Shown piece after piece: positions 44,598-53,255 of a stretch of 64,000 nucleotides of DNA (positions within the stretch are counted from its first letter, which is position 1; every line of letters begins with the position of its first letter). Where the stretch lies: positions 1 to 64,000 of the forward strand of contig JBDHTX010000026.1 in the NCBI GenBank assembly GCA_039808885.1, written 5' to 3'. Source of the stretch: Dongia_A sp039808885 (GTDB lineage Bacteria; Pseudomonadota; Alphaproteobacteria; Dongiales; Dongiaceae). The notes below the pieces were generated by a model. It searched no databases, was not told the DNA's origin, and was given only the letters and a program-made list of their open reading frames with translations. Both the position numbers and the translations under genes were made by a program.

Positions 44598-45227
44598 ATG
44601 ATGAAGCTCTATGGCTTCGGCCCCACCCGCTCGCTCCGGGCGCTCTGGGGCCTCAGGGAACTGGGCGTGGAGTTCGAGTTCGTTCCGGTCAACCTGGCGG
44701 CCGGCGAACACAGGCGGCCGGAATTCCTCGCGGTCAACCCGGCGGGCAAATTGCCGGTGCTGGTCGACGGCGACCTCGTGCTGCCGGAATCGGCGGCGAT
44801 CGTGCTGTACTTGGCGGAGAAGTATCCGGAGAAAGGGCTCATGCCGGCGAAGCTGGAAGCGCGGGCGCAGGTCTACCGCTGGGTGCTGTTCGCGATGACG
44901 GAGCTCGAACAGCCGCTGTGGCGGATGGCCAAGCACAGCTTCCTCTATCCCGAGCACAAGCGCCTGCCGCAGGACATCGATCTCGCCCGGGAGGATTTCA
45001 TCGCGATGGCGGCGGTCCTTGAGCGGCACATGGAAGGGCGCCAGTTCATCGTCGGCGAACGGATCAGCGTCGCCGATTGCGTCACCGCCTATCTGATGGA
45101 CTGGGCCAATGAGCGCAAGCTGCTCGAAGGATTGCCGAACCTGGCGGCGTATCTGCGGCGGATGTACCGGCGCCCCACGGCACCGCGCCGGATCGCCGAG
45201 GCACGCGCGCAGATCCAGGCGGCGTGA
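44598..45227 (+). CDS. Glutathione S-transferase
   Basis: A 209-residue GST: thioredoxin-fold N-terminal domain (MKLYGFGPTRSLRALWGLRE; Ser in TRS near residue 10 as the glutathione-activating residue) with VNPAGKLPVLVDGD and LPESAAIVLYLAEKYP, and a helical C-terminal domain with the ISVADCVTAYLM N-capping box. GGAG seven bases before ATG 44598 supports the start. It is likely induced through the divergent TetR regulator and may detoxify electrophiles. Confidence 0.92.
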   Translation: MMKLYGFGPTRSLRALWGLRELGVEFEFVPVNLAAGEHRRPEFLAVNPAGKLPVLVDGDLVLPESAAIVLYLAEKYPEKGLMPAKLEARAQVYRWVLFAMTELEQPLWRMAKHSFLYPEHKRLPQDIDLAREDFIAMAAVLERHMEGRQFIVGERISVADCVTAYLMDWANERKLLEGLPNLAAYLRRMYRRPTAPRRIAEARAQIQAA

Positions 45228-45261
45228 CGCGAAGCCAACTCATTCCAACAGGAGGCGTATC

Positions 45262-45672
45262 ATGATGGTGCAACCCTATGTCTTCTTCGACGGCAAGTGC
45301 GACGAAGCGCTCGAGTTCTACAAGAGCGCGCTGGGCGCCAAGGTCAACATGCTGATGCGGTTCAAGGACAACCCCAGCCCGGAGTGCAACGCCCCGGGAA
45401 CGGCCGACAAGGTCATGCATGCGGAGTTCCAGATCGGTTCGAGCGCTATCATGGCCTCGGACGGCTATTGCAAGGGGCAACCGAAATTCGATGGCTTCTC
45501 CCTCAGCATCGCCTGCGACAGCGACGCCGAGGTGGCGCGGCTGTTCAACGGCCTGAGCCAGGGCGGCGAGGTGCGGATGCCCCTTGGCCCGACCTTTTTC
45601 GCCACCAGCTTCGGCATGGTCGCGGACAAGTTCGGCGTCGGCTGGATGCTCATCCACGCCAGGCCGATGTAG
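45262..45672 (+). CDS. VOC/PhnB-like protein
   Basis: A 136-residue glyoxalase/VOC-fold protein: YVFFDGKCDEALEFYKSALG is the typical start, MHAEFQIGSSAIMASDG the middle, and FGMVADKFGVGWMLIHA the end, as in 3-demethylubiquinone methyltransferase-like PhnB homologues. Biochemical role unknown. AGGAGG seven bases upstream sets the ATG. It lies 34 bases after the GST gene and is probably co-transcribed. Confidence 0.88.
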   Translation: MMVQPYVFFDGKCDEALEFYKSALGAKVNMLMRFKDNPSPECNAPGTADKVMHAEFQIGSSAIMASDGYCKGQPKFDGFSLSIACDSDAEVARLFNGLSQGGEVRMPLGPTFFATSFGMVADKFGVGWMLIHARPM

Positions 45673-45801
45673 GGACAATCTAACCAAGCGGTCAGTTTTC
45701 TGCCGCGAAACGGCCCGGATCCGAGCGCGGGAGTTCCCGTCCCGAATCGATCGTCCCGAATCAATTGACCGGGGGCGCGTCCTGGATATGATGCGCCCCC
45801 G

Positions 45802-46761
45802 ATGATCGGGTCCAGCGCCGCCAACGCCTTCTTCCCCCACCGGCACCTGCTCGGCATCGAGGCGCTTTCCGCCGCCGAGATCGGCCGCCTCCTGGACCTC
45901 GCCAACAGCTACGCCGATCTGCCCAAGGACGACGAACGCGCGCGCAAGGTGCTGCGCGGCCGCACCGTCATCAACCTGTTCTTCGAGACCTCGACCCGCA
46001 CCAGCACCTCATTCGAGCTCGCGGCCAAGCGCCTGGGCGGCGACGTCCTCACCATGTCGGTCGGCACGTCCTCCATCAAGAAGGGCGAGACGCTGCTGGA
46101 CACCGCCATGACGCTGAACGCCATGAAGCCGGATGTCATGGTGGTGCGGCATTCGGAATCCGGCGCCGTCAACCTGCTGTCGCAGAAGGTCGACGGCTCC
46201 GTCATCAATGCCGGCGACGGGCGGCACGAGCATCCGACCCAGGCCTTGCTCGACGCGCTCACCATCCGCCGCCGCCTGGGGCGGCTCGACGGCCTGCTGG
46301 TCGCCATCTGCGGCGACATCCTGCACAGCCGCGTGGCGCGCTCCAACATCATCCTGCTGTCCAAGATGGGCGCGCGGGTGCGGGTCATCGCGCCGCTGAC
46401 GCTGCTGCCCAGCAACATCGACCGCATGGGCGTCGAGGTCTTCACCGACATGCGCAAGGGGCTGAAGGACGTCGACATCGTCATGATGCTGCGGCTCCAG
46501 CTGGAGCGCATGCAGGGCGCCTATGTGCCGTCGACGCGGGAATACTTCCGCTTCTTCGGGCTCGATTACGACAAGCTTGCCGCCGCGAAGCCGGATGCGC
46601 TCATCATGCACCCGGGCCCGATGAACCGCGGCGTCGAGATCGATTCCGAGGTGGCCGACGACATCAACCGCTCGGTGATCCGCGAGCAGGTGGAGATGGG
46701 GGTGGCCGTGCGCATGGCCTGCCTCGACGCGCTCACCCGCAGCCTGACGGGGAACCAATGA
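45802..46761 (+). CDS. pyrB: Aspartate carbamoyltransferase catalytic subunit
   Basis: A 319-residue ATCase: FFETSTRTSTSFELAAKRLG binds carbamoyl phosphate, HPTQALLDALT and MLRLQLERM bind aspartate, and HPGPMNRG is the C-terminal signature. It makes N-carbamoylaspartate for pyrimidines. No pyrI gene is in the window. It overlaps pyrC by four bases (ATGA), tying the two in production and probably in a complex. Confidence 0.97.
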   Translation: MIGSSAANAFFPHRHLLGIEALSAAEIGRLLDLANSYADLPKDDERARKVLRGRTVINLFFETSTRTSTSFELAAKRLGGDVLTMSVGTSSIKKGETLLDTAMTLNAMKPDVMVVRHSESGAVNLLSQKVDGSVINAGDGRHEHPTQALLDALTIRRRLGRLDGLLVAICGDILHSRVARSNIILLSKMGARVRVIAPLTLLPSNIDRMGVEVFTDMRKGLKDVDIVMMLRLQLERMQGAYVPSTREYFRFFGLDYDKLAAAKPDALIMHPGPMNRGVEIDSEVADDINRSVIREQVEMGVAVRMACLDALTRSLTGNQ

Positions 46762-48101
46762 CCCCGCCGCCGTCGCATCCGTCGAAGCCGCCACGCAAGC
46801 AGGACCGCCCGCTGGCGCTGGTCAATGCGCGCCTCGTCGACCCGGCCAGCAACCGCGACGAGGCCGGCGGCATCCTGGTCGACAACGGCATCATCCAGGA
46901 GATCGGCGCCAAGGTGACGCGCGCCGACGCGCCGGAGAATGCCGAAATCCTCGATTGCCGCGGCCAGGTGCTGGCGCCCGGCCTCATCGACATGCGCGTG
47001 CAATTGCGCGAGCCGGGCGAGGAGCACAAGGAAACGATCGAGACCGCGAGCCTCGCCGCCGCGGCGGGCGGCGTCACCTCCATGGTCTGCCTGCCCAACA
47101 CCGAGCCGATCATCGACGACGTCGCCGGCGTCGAGTTCATCGCCCGGCGGGCGCGCGAGACCAGGCGCGCCAAGATCTACTGCTACGGCGCCCTGACCCA
47201 GGGACTGGAAGGCAAGGACCTGGTCGAGATGGGCCTGCTCGCCGATAGCGGCGCGCTGGGCTTCACCGACGGCATCCTGGCGGTGGGCGACGTGCAGGTG
47301 ATGCGGCGCGCCCTCACTTACGCCCGCAGCTTCGACCTGCTGGTGATCCAGCACCCGGAAGACCCGCGCCTGGCCGCGGGCGGCGCCATGAACAACGGCG
47401 AACTCTCCACCCGGCTCGGCATTCCCGGCATCCCGGCCTATGCCGAGGTGATGATGATCGAGCGCGACCTGCATCTGGTGCGCGCCTCCGGCGCCCGCTA
47501 TCACGCCGCGCATATCTCGACCGCGGCGTCGGTCGAGGCGATCCGCCGGGCCAAGCAGGAAGGCCTGCGCGTCACCTGCGACACCGCCCCGCCCTATTTC
47601 TCGCTGAACGAGAACGAGATCGGCGACTACCGCACCTTCGCCAAGCTGTCGCCGCCCTTGCGCGGCGAGAGCGACCGGCGCGCCATCGCCGCCGGCCTCG
47701 CCGACGGCGTCATCGACTGCATCGCCAGCGATCACGCGCCGCATGACGTGGAAAGCAAGCGCGTGCCCTTCGCCCAGGCCGAGGCCGGCATCGTCGGGTT
47801 GGAGACGCTGTTGCCCATCAGCCTGGAGCCCTATCACAAGGGCGCATTGTCGCTGCTGGCCGCCCTGCGCTGCCTGACCGCGCGGCCGGCGGATATCCTC
47901 GGCCTGCCGCAGGGGCGGCTGGCCAAGGGCGCGCCGGCCGACATGGTGTTGCTCGACCTCGACCGGCCGCATAAGATCGACGTGGCGAAGTTCCGCTGCA
48001 AGTCGAAGAACTCGCCCTATGACGGCCGGCCGGTGCAGGGCTGCGTGCTGAAGACCTTCGTCGACGGCCGCCTAGTCTACAACGCGGAAGGGGAACGGTG
48101 A
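46758..48101 (+). CDS. pyrC: Dihydroorotase homologue with lost metal ligands (PyrC-prime-like)
   Basis: A 447-residue amidohydrolase-fold protein coupled to pyrB. The normal metal site HxH is replaced: GLIDMRVQLREPG has R80 and Q82 where His are expected, and TPHH is TAPPY (276-280). H252 in AAHIST and D325 in ASDHAPHD remain. Three of the main zinc ligands are thus missing, so activity is doubtful. In Pseudomonas an inactive PyrC-prime is needed to build active ATCase; the same may hold here, with true dihydroorotase encoded elsewhere. Confidence 0.93.
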   Translation: MTPPPSHPSKPPRKQDRPLALVNARLVDPASNRDEAGGILVDNGIIQEIGAKVTRADAPENAEILDCRGQVLAPGLIDMRVQLREPGEEHKETIETASLAAAAGGVTSMVCLPNTEPIIDDVAGVEFIARRARETRRAKIYCYGALTQGLEGKDLVEMGLLADSGALGFTDGILAVGDVQVMRRALTYARSFDLLVIQHPEDPRLAAGGAMNNGELSTRLGIPGIPAYAEVMMIERDLHLVRASGARYHAAHISTAASVEAIRRAKQEGLRVTCDTAPPYFSLNENEIGDYRTFAKLSPPLRGESDRRAIAAGLADGVIDCIASDHAPHDVESKRVPFAQAEAGIVGLETLLPISLEPYHKGALSLLAALRCLTARPADILGLPQGRLAKGAPADMVLLDLDRPHKIDVAKFRCKSKNSPYDGRPVQGCVLKTFVDGRLVYNAEGER

Positions 48102-48727
48102 TAGAGACTCTCGGTCTGCCGCATCTTGCCGCCGCCATTCTCGGCTATCTGCTGGGCTCGATTCCCTTCGGCCTGCTGCTGACCAAGCTTGCGGGCCTCG
48201 GCGACATCCGCGCCATCGGCTCCGGCAATATCGGCGCCACCAACGTGCTGCGCACCGGGCGCAAGGATCTGGCGCTCGCCACCTTGCTGCTCGACGGCGG
48301 CAAGGGCGCGGTCGCCGTGCTGATCGCCAGGGTCTTCAGTCAAGACTTGGCAATCTCGGAAGACCTGACCGTCATCGCCGGCGGCGCCGCGATCCTCGGC
48401 CACCTGTTCCCCATCTGGCTGAAGTTCAAGGGCGGCAAGGGCGTGGCCACCACGCTCGGCACGCTCATCGCCGTCAACTGGATGGTCGGCGTCGGCGCCT
48501 GCCTCACCTGGCTGATCGTGGCGCTGGTCTTCCGCTATTCCTCGCTCTCGGCGCTGATCGCGGTCGCCGCCGCACCCTTCATCGCGCTCTGGCTCGGCCT
48601 CGTGCCGCTCGCCTGGCTCGCCGCCTTCGCGGCGGTGCTGGTGTGGGTCCGGCACCACGAGAACATCAAGCGCCTGCTGAGCGGCGCCGAGCCGAAGATC
48701 GGCAAGAAAAAAGACGTGCCGGCCTGA
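48098..48727 (+). CDS. plsY: Glycerol-3-phosphate acyltransferase PlsY
   Basis: A 209-residue inner-membrane protein with five hydrophobic segments. The three PlsY motifs are visible: GSIPFGLLLTKLAGLGDIR with GSGNIGATNVLRTG, the LFPIWLKFKGGKGVAT block and the late HHENIKRLLSG. It transfers acyl groups from acyl-phosphate to glycerol-3-phosphate. It overlaps pyrC by four bases; the order pyrB-pyrC-plsY-dprA-topA is common in alphaproteobacteria. Confidence 0.96.
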   Translation: MIETLGLPHLAAAILGYLLGSIPFGLLLTKLAGLGDIRAIGSGNIGATNVLRTGRKDLALATLLLDGGKGAVAVLIARVFSQDLAISEDLTVIAGGAAILGHLFPIWLKFKGGKGVATTLGTLIAVNWMVGVGACLTWLIVALVFRYSSLSALIAVAAAPFIALWLGLVPLAWLAAFAAVLVWVRHHENIKRLLSGAEPKIGKKKDVPA

Positions 48728-48749
48728 AATCCGCGGACCCTCCATCAAG

Positions 48750-48833
48750 GTCATCACCGGGCTTGTCCCGGTGATCCATGCATCATCACCGCGTCCCGAA
48801 ACACTGATTGGATTGCCGGGACAAGCCCGGCAA
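48750..48833. repeat. Two-hairpin intergenic element with complementary loops
   Basis: TCACCGGG-CTTGT-CCCGGTGA and ATTGCCGGG-ACAAG-CCCGGCAAT are perfect hairpins whose loops CTTGT and ACAAG are complementary. This is the widespread alphaproteobacterial palindromic type (translations read GLVPAIQ-like). It lies in the plsY-dprA gap. Confidence 0.8.
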
Positions 48834-48891
48834 TGACGCGAATGCAATCGGTCAGGTTGCAAACGTGACCGGCTTTATCTACCGTCGCGCC

Positions 48892-50034
48892 ATGCATCCG
48901 CAATCGCTCACCGAACAGGAACGCTTCGACCGGCTGCGCCTGGCGCGCACGGAGCAGGTCGGCACAGCGACGTTCCGCCGGCTGCTGCGACGCTACGGCT
49001 CGGCGCGCGCGGCGCTCGAGCGTCTGCCGGAACTGGCGCAGCGCGGCGGGCGCGCCAAGCCGCTCGCCGCACCTCCGGCCGCGCTCATCGAGGCCGAGCT
49101 CGCGGCGGCGGCGAAGATCGGCGCGCGCTACATCCATCTCGACGAGACCGACTATCCCCTGCCGCTGGCGGCGACGGAGGATGCGCCGCCGGTGCTGATC
49201 GTGCTGGGCGATGCCGATCTCCTCCACAAGCAGAACGTCGCCATCGTCGGCGCGCGCAACGCGTCCGCCAACGGCATGAAGCTGGCGCGCGACCTCGGCA
49301 ACGGCCTGGCGGCGGCGGGATGGTGCGTCGCGTCGGGATTGGCGCGCGGCATCGACGGCGCGGCGCATCAGGGCGCCCTCTCGGCCGGCCCCGCGGGCGC
49401 CGGGACTGTCGCCGTGCTGGCGGGCGGCGTGGACTATGTCTGGCCCCTGGAGAATGCAGGGCTCTACGACACGATCCTGGAAAAGGGCGGGGCCGTGGTC
49501 TCGGAGATGCCGCCAGGTTTCAAGCCACGCGACTTCCATTTCCCCCGCCGCAACCGGATCATCTCAGGCCTCAGCCGCGGGGTGGTGGTGGTCGAGGCGG
49601 CGCTCCGCTCTGGCTCCCTCATCACCGCCCGGATCGCCAACGAACAGGGCCGCGAAATCATGGCCGTGCCGGGCTCGCCCCTCGATCCCCGGTGCCGCGG
49701 CGCCAACCGCCTGATCCGGGAAGGTGCCGCCCTGGTCGAGGAGACCGAGCAGGTCCTGGAGATCCTGACCGGCCTGCGTCACCAGGCCCAAGTACCTGAA
49801 TTGGCTGCGGAAGATTTCGATCAACCAATTGATAACCCTAGCAACATTAGCGTGGAGCAGGTGCGCGACCTGGTCCTCAGCCGCCTCGGCCCCTCGCCGG
49901 TCGCGGTTGACGAATTGCTCCGGCAGTGTCAATCCTCCCCGCCCCTTGTCGGGCAGGTGCTGCTGGAATTGGACCTCGCGGGCCGTCTGGAGCGCCACCC
50001 CGGTAACCGGGTTTCGTTGCTGGCAGCGCATTAA
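48892..50034 (+). CDS. dprA: DNA-processing protein DprA
   Basis: A 380-residue DprA: a SAM-like N-terminal part, the Rossmann core with VAIVGARNASANGMKLARDL, SGLARGIDGAAHQGAL, FPRRNRIISGLSRGVVVVEA and SGSLITARIANEQGREIMAVPG, and a C-terminal winged helix (about 320-378). It loads RecA on incoming single-stranded DNA in transformation. The frame upstream of ATG 48892 comes from the repeat and is not coding. Confidence 0.95.
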   Translation: MHPQSLTEQERFDRLRLARTEQVGTATFRRLLRRYGSARAALERLPELAQRGGRAKPLAAPPAALIEAELAAAAKIGARYIHLDETDYPLPLAATEDAPPVLIVLGDADLLHKQNVAIVGARNASANGMKLARDLGNGLAAAGWCVASGLARGIDGAAHQGALSAGPAGAGTVAVLAGGVDYVWPLENAGLYDTILEKGGAVVSEMPPGFKPRDFHFPRRNRIISGLSRGVVVVEAALRSGSLITARIANEQGREIMAVPGSPLDPRCRGANRLIREGAALVEETEQVLEILTGLRHQAQVPELAAEDFDQPIDNPSNISVEQVRDLVLSRLGPSPVAVDELLRQCQSSPPLVGQVLLELDLAGRLERHPGNRVSLLAAH

Positions 50035-50092
50035 TATGTGGCCGTGGCGCGCCGCCGGGGCCTGAAATCGGATCGAGAGCCGCAAGAAGCGC

Positions 50093-52831
50093 ATGAAAGT
50101 CGTCGTCGTCGAGTCTCCGGCCAAGGCCAAGACCATCAATAAATACCTAGGCAAGGATTATCGCGTCCTCGCTTCCTTCGGCCATGTCCGCGACCTGCCC
50201 TCCAAGGACGGTTCGGTGCAGCCGGAGCAGGACTTCGCCATGAACTGGGAAGTCGAGGGCCGCGGCCAGAAGCAGCTCAAGGAAATCGCCGACGCGGTGA
50301 AGGACGCCGACAAGCTGATCCTGGCGACCGACCCGGACCGCGAGGGCGAGGCCATCTCCTGGCACATCATCGAGGCGCTGAAGGCGCGCCGGGCGCTCGC
50401 CAAGGTGCCGTTCGAGCGCGTCGCCTTCAACGAGATCACCAAGCGCGCCGTGCTCGACGCCATCAACAACCCGCGCAAGATCGACCAGGAACTGGTCGAC
50501 GCCTATCTGGCGCGCCGCGCGCTCGACTACCTGGTCGGCTTCACCCTGTCGCCGGTGCTGTGGCGCAAGCTGCCGGGCAGCCGCTCTGCGGGGCGCGTGC
50601 AATCCGTCGCGCTGCGCCTGATCTGCGAGCGCGAGGCGGAGATCGAGGCCTTCAAGCCGCGCGAATACTGGTCCATCGAGGCGGAGCTCACCGCGCCCGA
50701 CGGCACCGCTTTCGTCGCCCGCCTGACGCATCTGGACGGCAAGAAGCTCGACAAGTTCGACATCGCCGACGAGGCCGCCGCCAAGGCCGCTGCCGAGAAG
50801 GTGCGCAACGGCGCGCCGTTCAAGGTCGCCGCGGTCGAGCGCAAGCAGGTCAAGCGCCACCCCTTCGCGCCCTTCACCACCTCGACCCTGCAGCAGGAGG
50901 CGTCGCGCAAGCTCGGCTACAGCGCCACGCAGACCATGCGCATCGCCCAGCGCCTCTATGAAGGCGTCGACATCGATGGCGAGACCGCCGGCATCATCAC
51001 CTATATGCGTACCGACGGCGTCACCCTGTCGCAGGACGCCATCGAGTCCAGCCGCAAGCTGATCGTCGAGCAGTTCGGCAAGGAGTTCCTGCCCGACACG
51101 CCGCGCATCTACAAGGCCAACGCCAAGAACGCGCAGGAGGCGCACGAGGCGATCCGCCCGACGGATCTGTTCCGCCGCCCGGACAAGATCCGCCGCTACC
51201 TGCGCGAGGAAGAGGCCGCCCTCTACGACCTGATCTGGAAGCGCACGGTGGCGAGCCAGATGGAAAGCGCCGAGCTCGACCAGGTCGCCATCGACATCGC
51301 CGCCAATGACGGCAAGTCGATGCTGCGCACCACCGGCTCGGTGGTGAAGTTCGCCGGCTTCCTCAGCGTCTATCAGGAAGACCACGACGAGCCGCTGGAG
51401 GATGACGACAGCGGCCGCCGCCTGCCCGACCTGAAGCAGAACGACGCGGTGAAGGCCGGCCTGGTGCGGCCGGAGCAGCATTTCACCCAGCCGCCGCCGC
51501 GCTACAGCGAAGCCAGCCTGATCAAGCGCCTGGAGGAGCTCGGCATCGGCCGGCCGTCGACTTATACGTCGATCCTGCAGACGCTGAACGACCGCAACTA
51601 CGTGCGCACCGAGAAGAAGCGCCTGATCCCCGAGGATCGCGGGCGGCTGGTGACGGCATTCCTCACCAACTTCTTCGAGCGCTACGTCGAGTACGGCTTC
51701 ACCGCCGATCTCGAGGAGAAGCTCGACGACATCTCCGGCGGCCGCGCGCAATGGAAGGACGTGCTGCGCGACTTCTGGCTCGATTTCAGCCGCCTGCACC
51801 AGCCGGCCAATGACGACGACGGCACGCTGCCGTCGATGGACGACGCGGTCAAATTCCTCGATTCCGGCATCGGCAAGCGCTCGGTGGTGATCGACGCGCT
51901 GAACGATATCCTGGGGCCCCATTTCTTCCCGCCGGCGCCGGACGGCCGCGACACGCGGATCTGCCCGGCCTGCGGCGCCACGCATAACGGCCAGCTCGGC
52001 ATCAAGCTCGGCAAGACCGGCGCCTTCATCGGCTGCTCGAACTATCCGGAATGCCGCTACACCCGGCCGCTCGCCGTCGCCAATGGCGAGGAATCCGAGC
52101 AGGTCGGGCCGCAGGAGCTGGGCCAGGACCCGAAGAGCGGCAAGAACGTGACCCTGCGCAAGGGCCCGTACGGCCACTACGTGCAGCTCGACGAGCCGGG
52201 CGACGAGAAGCCCAAGCGCGTCTCGCTGCCCAAGGGCATCCCGCTCGACCAGGTGAGCCTGCCGCTGGCGCTCGGCCTGTTGTCGCTGCCGCGCGTGGTT
52301 GGCGACCACCCGGAGACGAAGAAGCCGATCATGGCCGGCATCGGCCGCTTCGGCCCCTATCTGCAGCATGACGGGAAATACAAGTCGATCCCCAAGGACG
52401 ACGACGTGCTGACCATCGGCCTCAACCGCGCCGTCGACCTGCTGGCGCAGGAGAGCAAGGGTCGTGGTCGCGGAGCGCCCGCCCCCGGCAAGCCGATGGG
52501 CGAGCATCCCGAGGACAAGCAGCCGGTCACTTTGCACGAGGGCCGCTACGGCCCCTACGTGAAGTGGGGCAAGGTCAATGCCACCATCCCCAAGGGCATC
52601 GAGCCCTCTTCGCTCAGCCTCGACCAGGCCATCGGCCTGCTGAACGAGCGCGCGTCCAAGATGGGCGGCGGCAGGCCGCGCAAGGCGCCGAAGCCAAAAG
52701 CCGCCCCGAAGGCAAAGAAGGCCGCCAAGGAGAAGCCCGCCAAGGAAGCCGCCGCCGAGGCCCCAAAGCCGGCGAAGACGGCCGCCAAGAAGACGGCGAA
52801 GAAGGCCACCAAGAAAGCGGCCGGCGCGTAA
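50093..52831 (+). CDS. topA: DNA topoisomerase I
   Basis: A 912-residue type IA enzyme. The TOPRIM domain starts VVVESPAKAKTINKYLG with ATDPDREGEAISWHI; the active-site Tyr lies in IITYMRTDGVTLS (about residue 306). One zinc ribbon CPACG...CSNYPECR is near residues 625-660, followed by TopA C-terminal repeats and a Lys/Ala-rich tail (870-912) that should aid DNA binding. It relaxes negative supercoils. It follows dprA by 58 bases. Confidence 0.97.
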   Translation: MKVVVVESPAKAKTINKYLGKDYRVLASFGHVRDLPSKDGSVQPEQDFAMNWEVEGRGQKQLKEIADAVKDADKLILATDPDREGEAISWHIIEALKARRALAKVPFERVAFNEITKRAVLDAINNPRKIDQELVDAYLARRALDYLVGFTLSPVLWRKLPGSRSAGRVQSVALRLICEREAEIEAFKPREYWSIEAELTAPDGTAFVARLTHLDGKKLDKFDIADEAAAKAAAEKVRNGAPFKVAAVERKQVKRHPFAPFTTSTLQQEASRKLGYSATQTMRIAQRLYEGVDIDGETAGIITYMRTDGVTLSQDAIESSRKLIVEQFGKEFLPDTPRIYKANAKNAQEAHEAIRPTDLFRRPDKIRRYLREEEAALYDLIWKRTVASQMESAELDQVAIDIAANDGKSMLRTTGSVVKFAGFLSVYQEDHDEPLEDDDSGRRLPDLKQNDAVKAGLVRPEQHFTQPPPRYSEASLIKRLEELGIGRPSTYTSILQTLNDRNYVRTEKKRLIPEDRGRLVTAFLTNFFERYVEYGFTADLEEKLDDISGGRAQWKDVLRDFWLDFSRLHQPANDDDGTLPSMDDAVKFLDSGIGKRSVVIDALNDILGPHFFPPAPDGRDTRICPACGATHNGQLGIKLGKTGAFIGCSNYPECRYTRPLAVANGEESEQVGPQELGQDPKSGKNVTLRKGPYGHYVQLDEPGDEKPKRVSLPKGIPLDQVSLPLALGLLSLPRVVGDHPETKKPIMAGIGRFGPYLQHDGKYKSIPKDDDVLTIGLNRAVDLLAQESKGRGRGAPAPGKPMGEHPEDKQPVTLHEGRYGPYVKWGKVNATIPKGIEPSSLSLDQAIGLLNERASKMGGGRPRKAPKPKAAPKAKKAAKEKPAKEAAAEAPKPAKTAAKKTAKKATKKAAGA

Positions 52832-52958
52832 CGACCCGCGATTGCCTCCCTCGATGCTGGCAAGTCATGGCTGGCCCCCAGGACCGCCGCATTGTGGCCC
52901 TGTCGCCGATTCGGCCGCCTGATATGATGCGCGCGCTTCACAACGCGCGAGCCACGCC

Positions 52959-53255
52959 ATGTCCCGCAGCCAGGCCGTTCCCACCGTGCAGGTCAACAAT
53001 GACCGGGTCATCGTCACCGAATGGCGCTTCGCGCCGGGGGCGGAGACGACGTGGCATCGCCATTCCTATGATTATGTTATTGTGCCGCTGACGACCGGCA
53101 AGCTGCTGATCGACGACGGCAAGGAGCACCGCTACGCGGAGATGACCGCGGGCGGGTCCTACTATCGTCCGGTCGGCGTCGAGCACAATGTGATCAACGC
53201 CAACGACTACGAATTCGCCTTTGTCGAAATCGAAATCAAGGCCCCGCAAGGCTGA
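52959..53255 (+). CDS. Small cupin protein
   Basis: A 98-residue cupin: TEWRFAPGAETTWHRHSYDY has the first His pair, GGSYYRPVGVEHNVIN the last His, all in one compact domain. Likely binds a metal; function unknown. Its 3' end overlaps the start of rnr by 35 bases in another frame, so the two are coupled or the rnr TTG start is too early. Confidence 0.8.
   Translation: MSRSQAVPTVQVNNDRVIVTEWRFAPGAETTWHRHSYDYVIVPLTTGKLLIDDGKEHRYAEMTAGGSYYRPVGVEHNVINANDYEFAFVEIEIKAPQG

Noticed and set aside
45739..45762. Direct repeat GTCCCGAATC twice upstream of pyrB
   Set aside because: Two 10-base copies 14 bases apart; too short and not in helical phase to claim an operator.
50147..52537. A 796-residue minus-strand frame opposite topA
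   Set aside because: It is antisense shadow of topA, rich in Arg, Gln, Leu and Ala with no motif.
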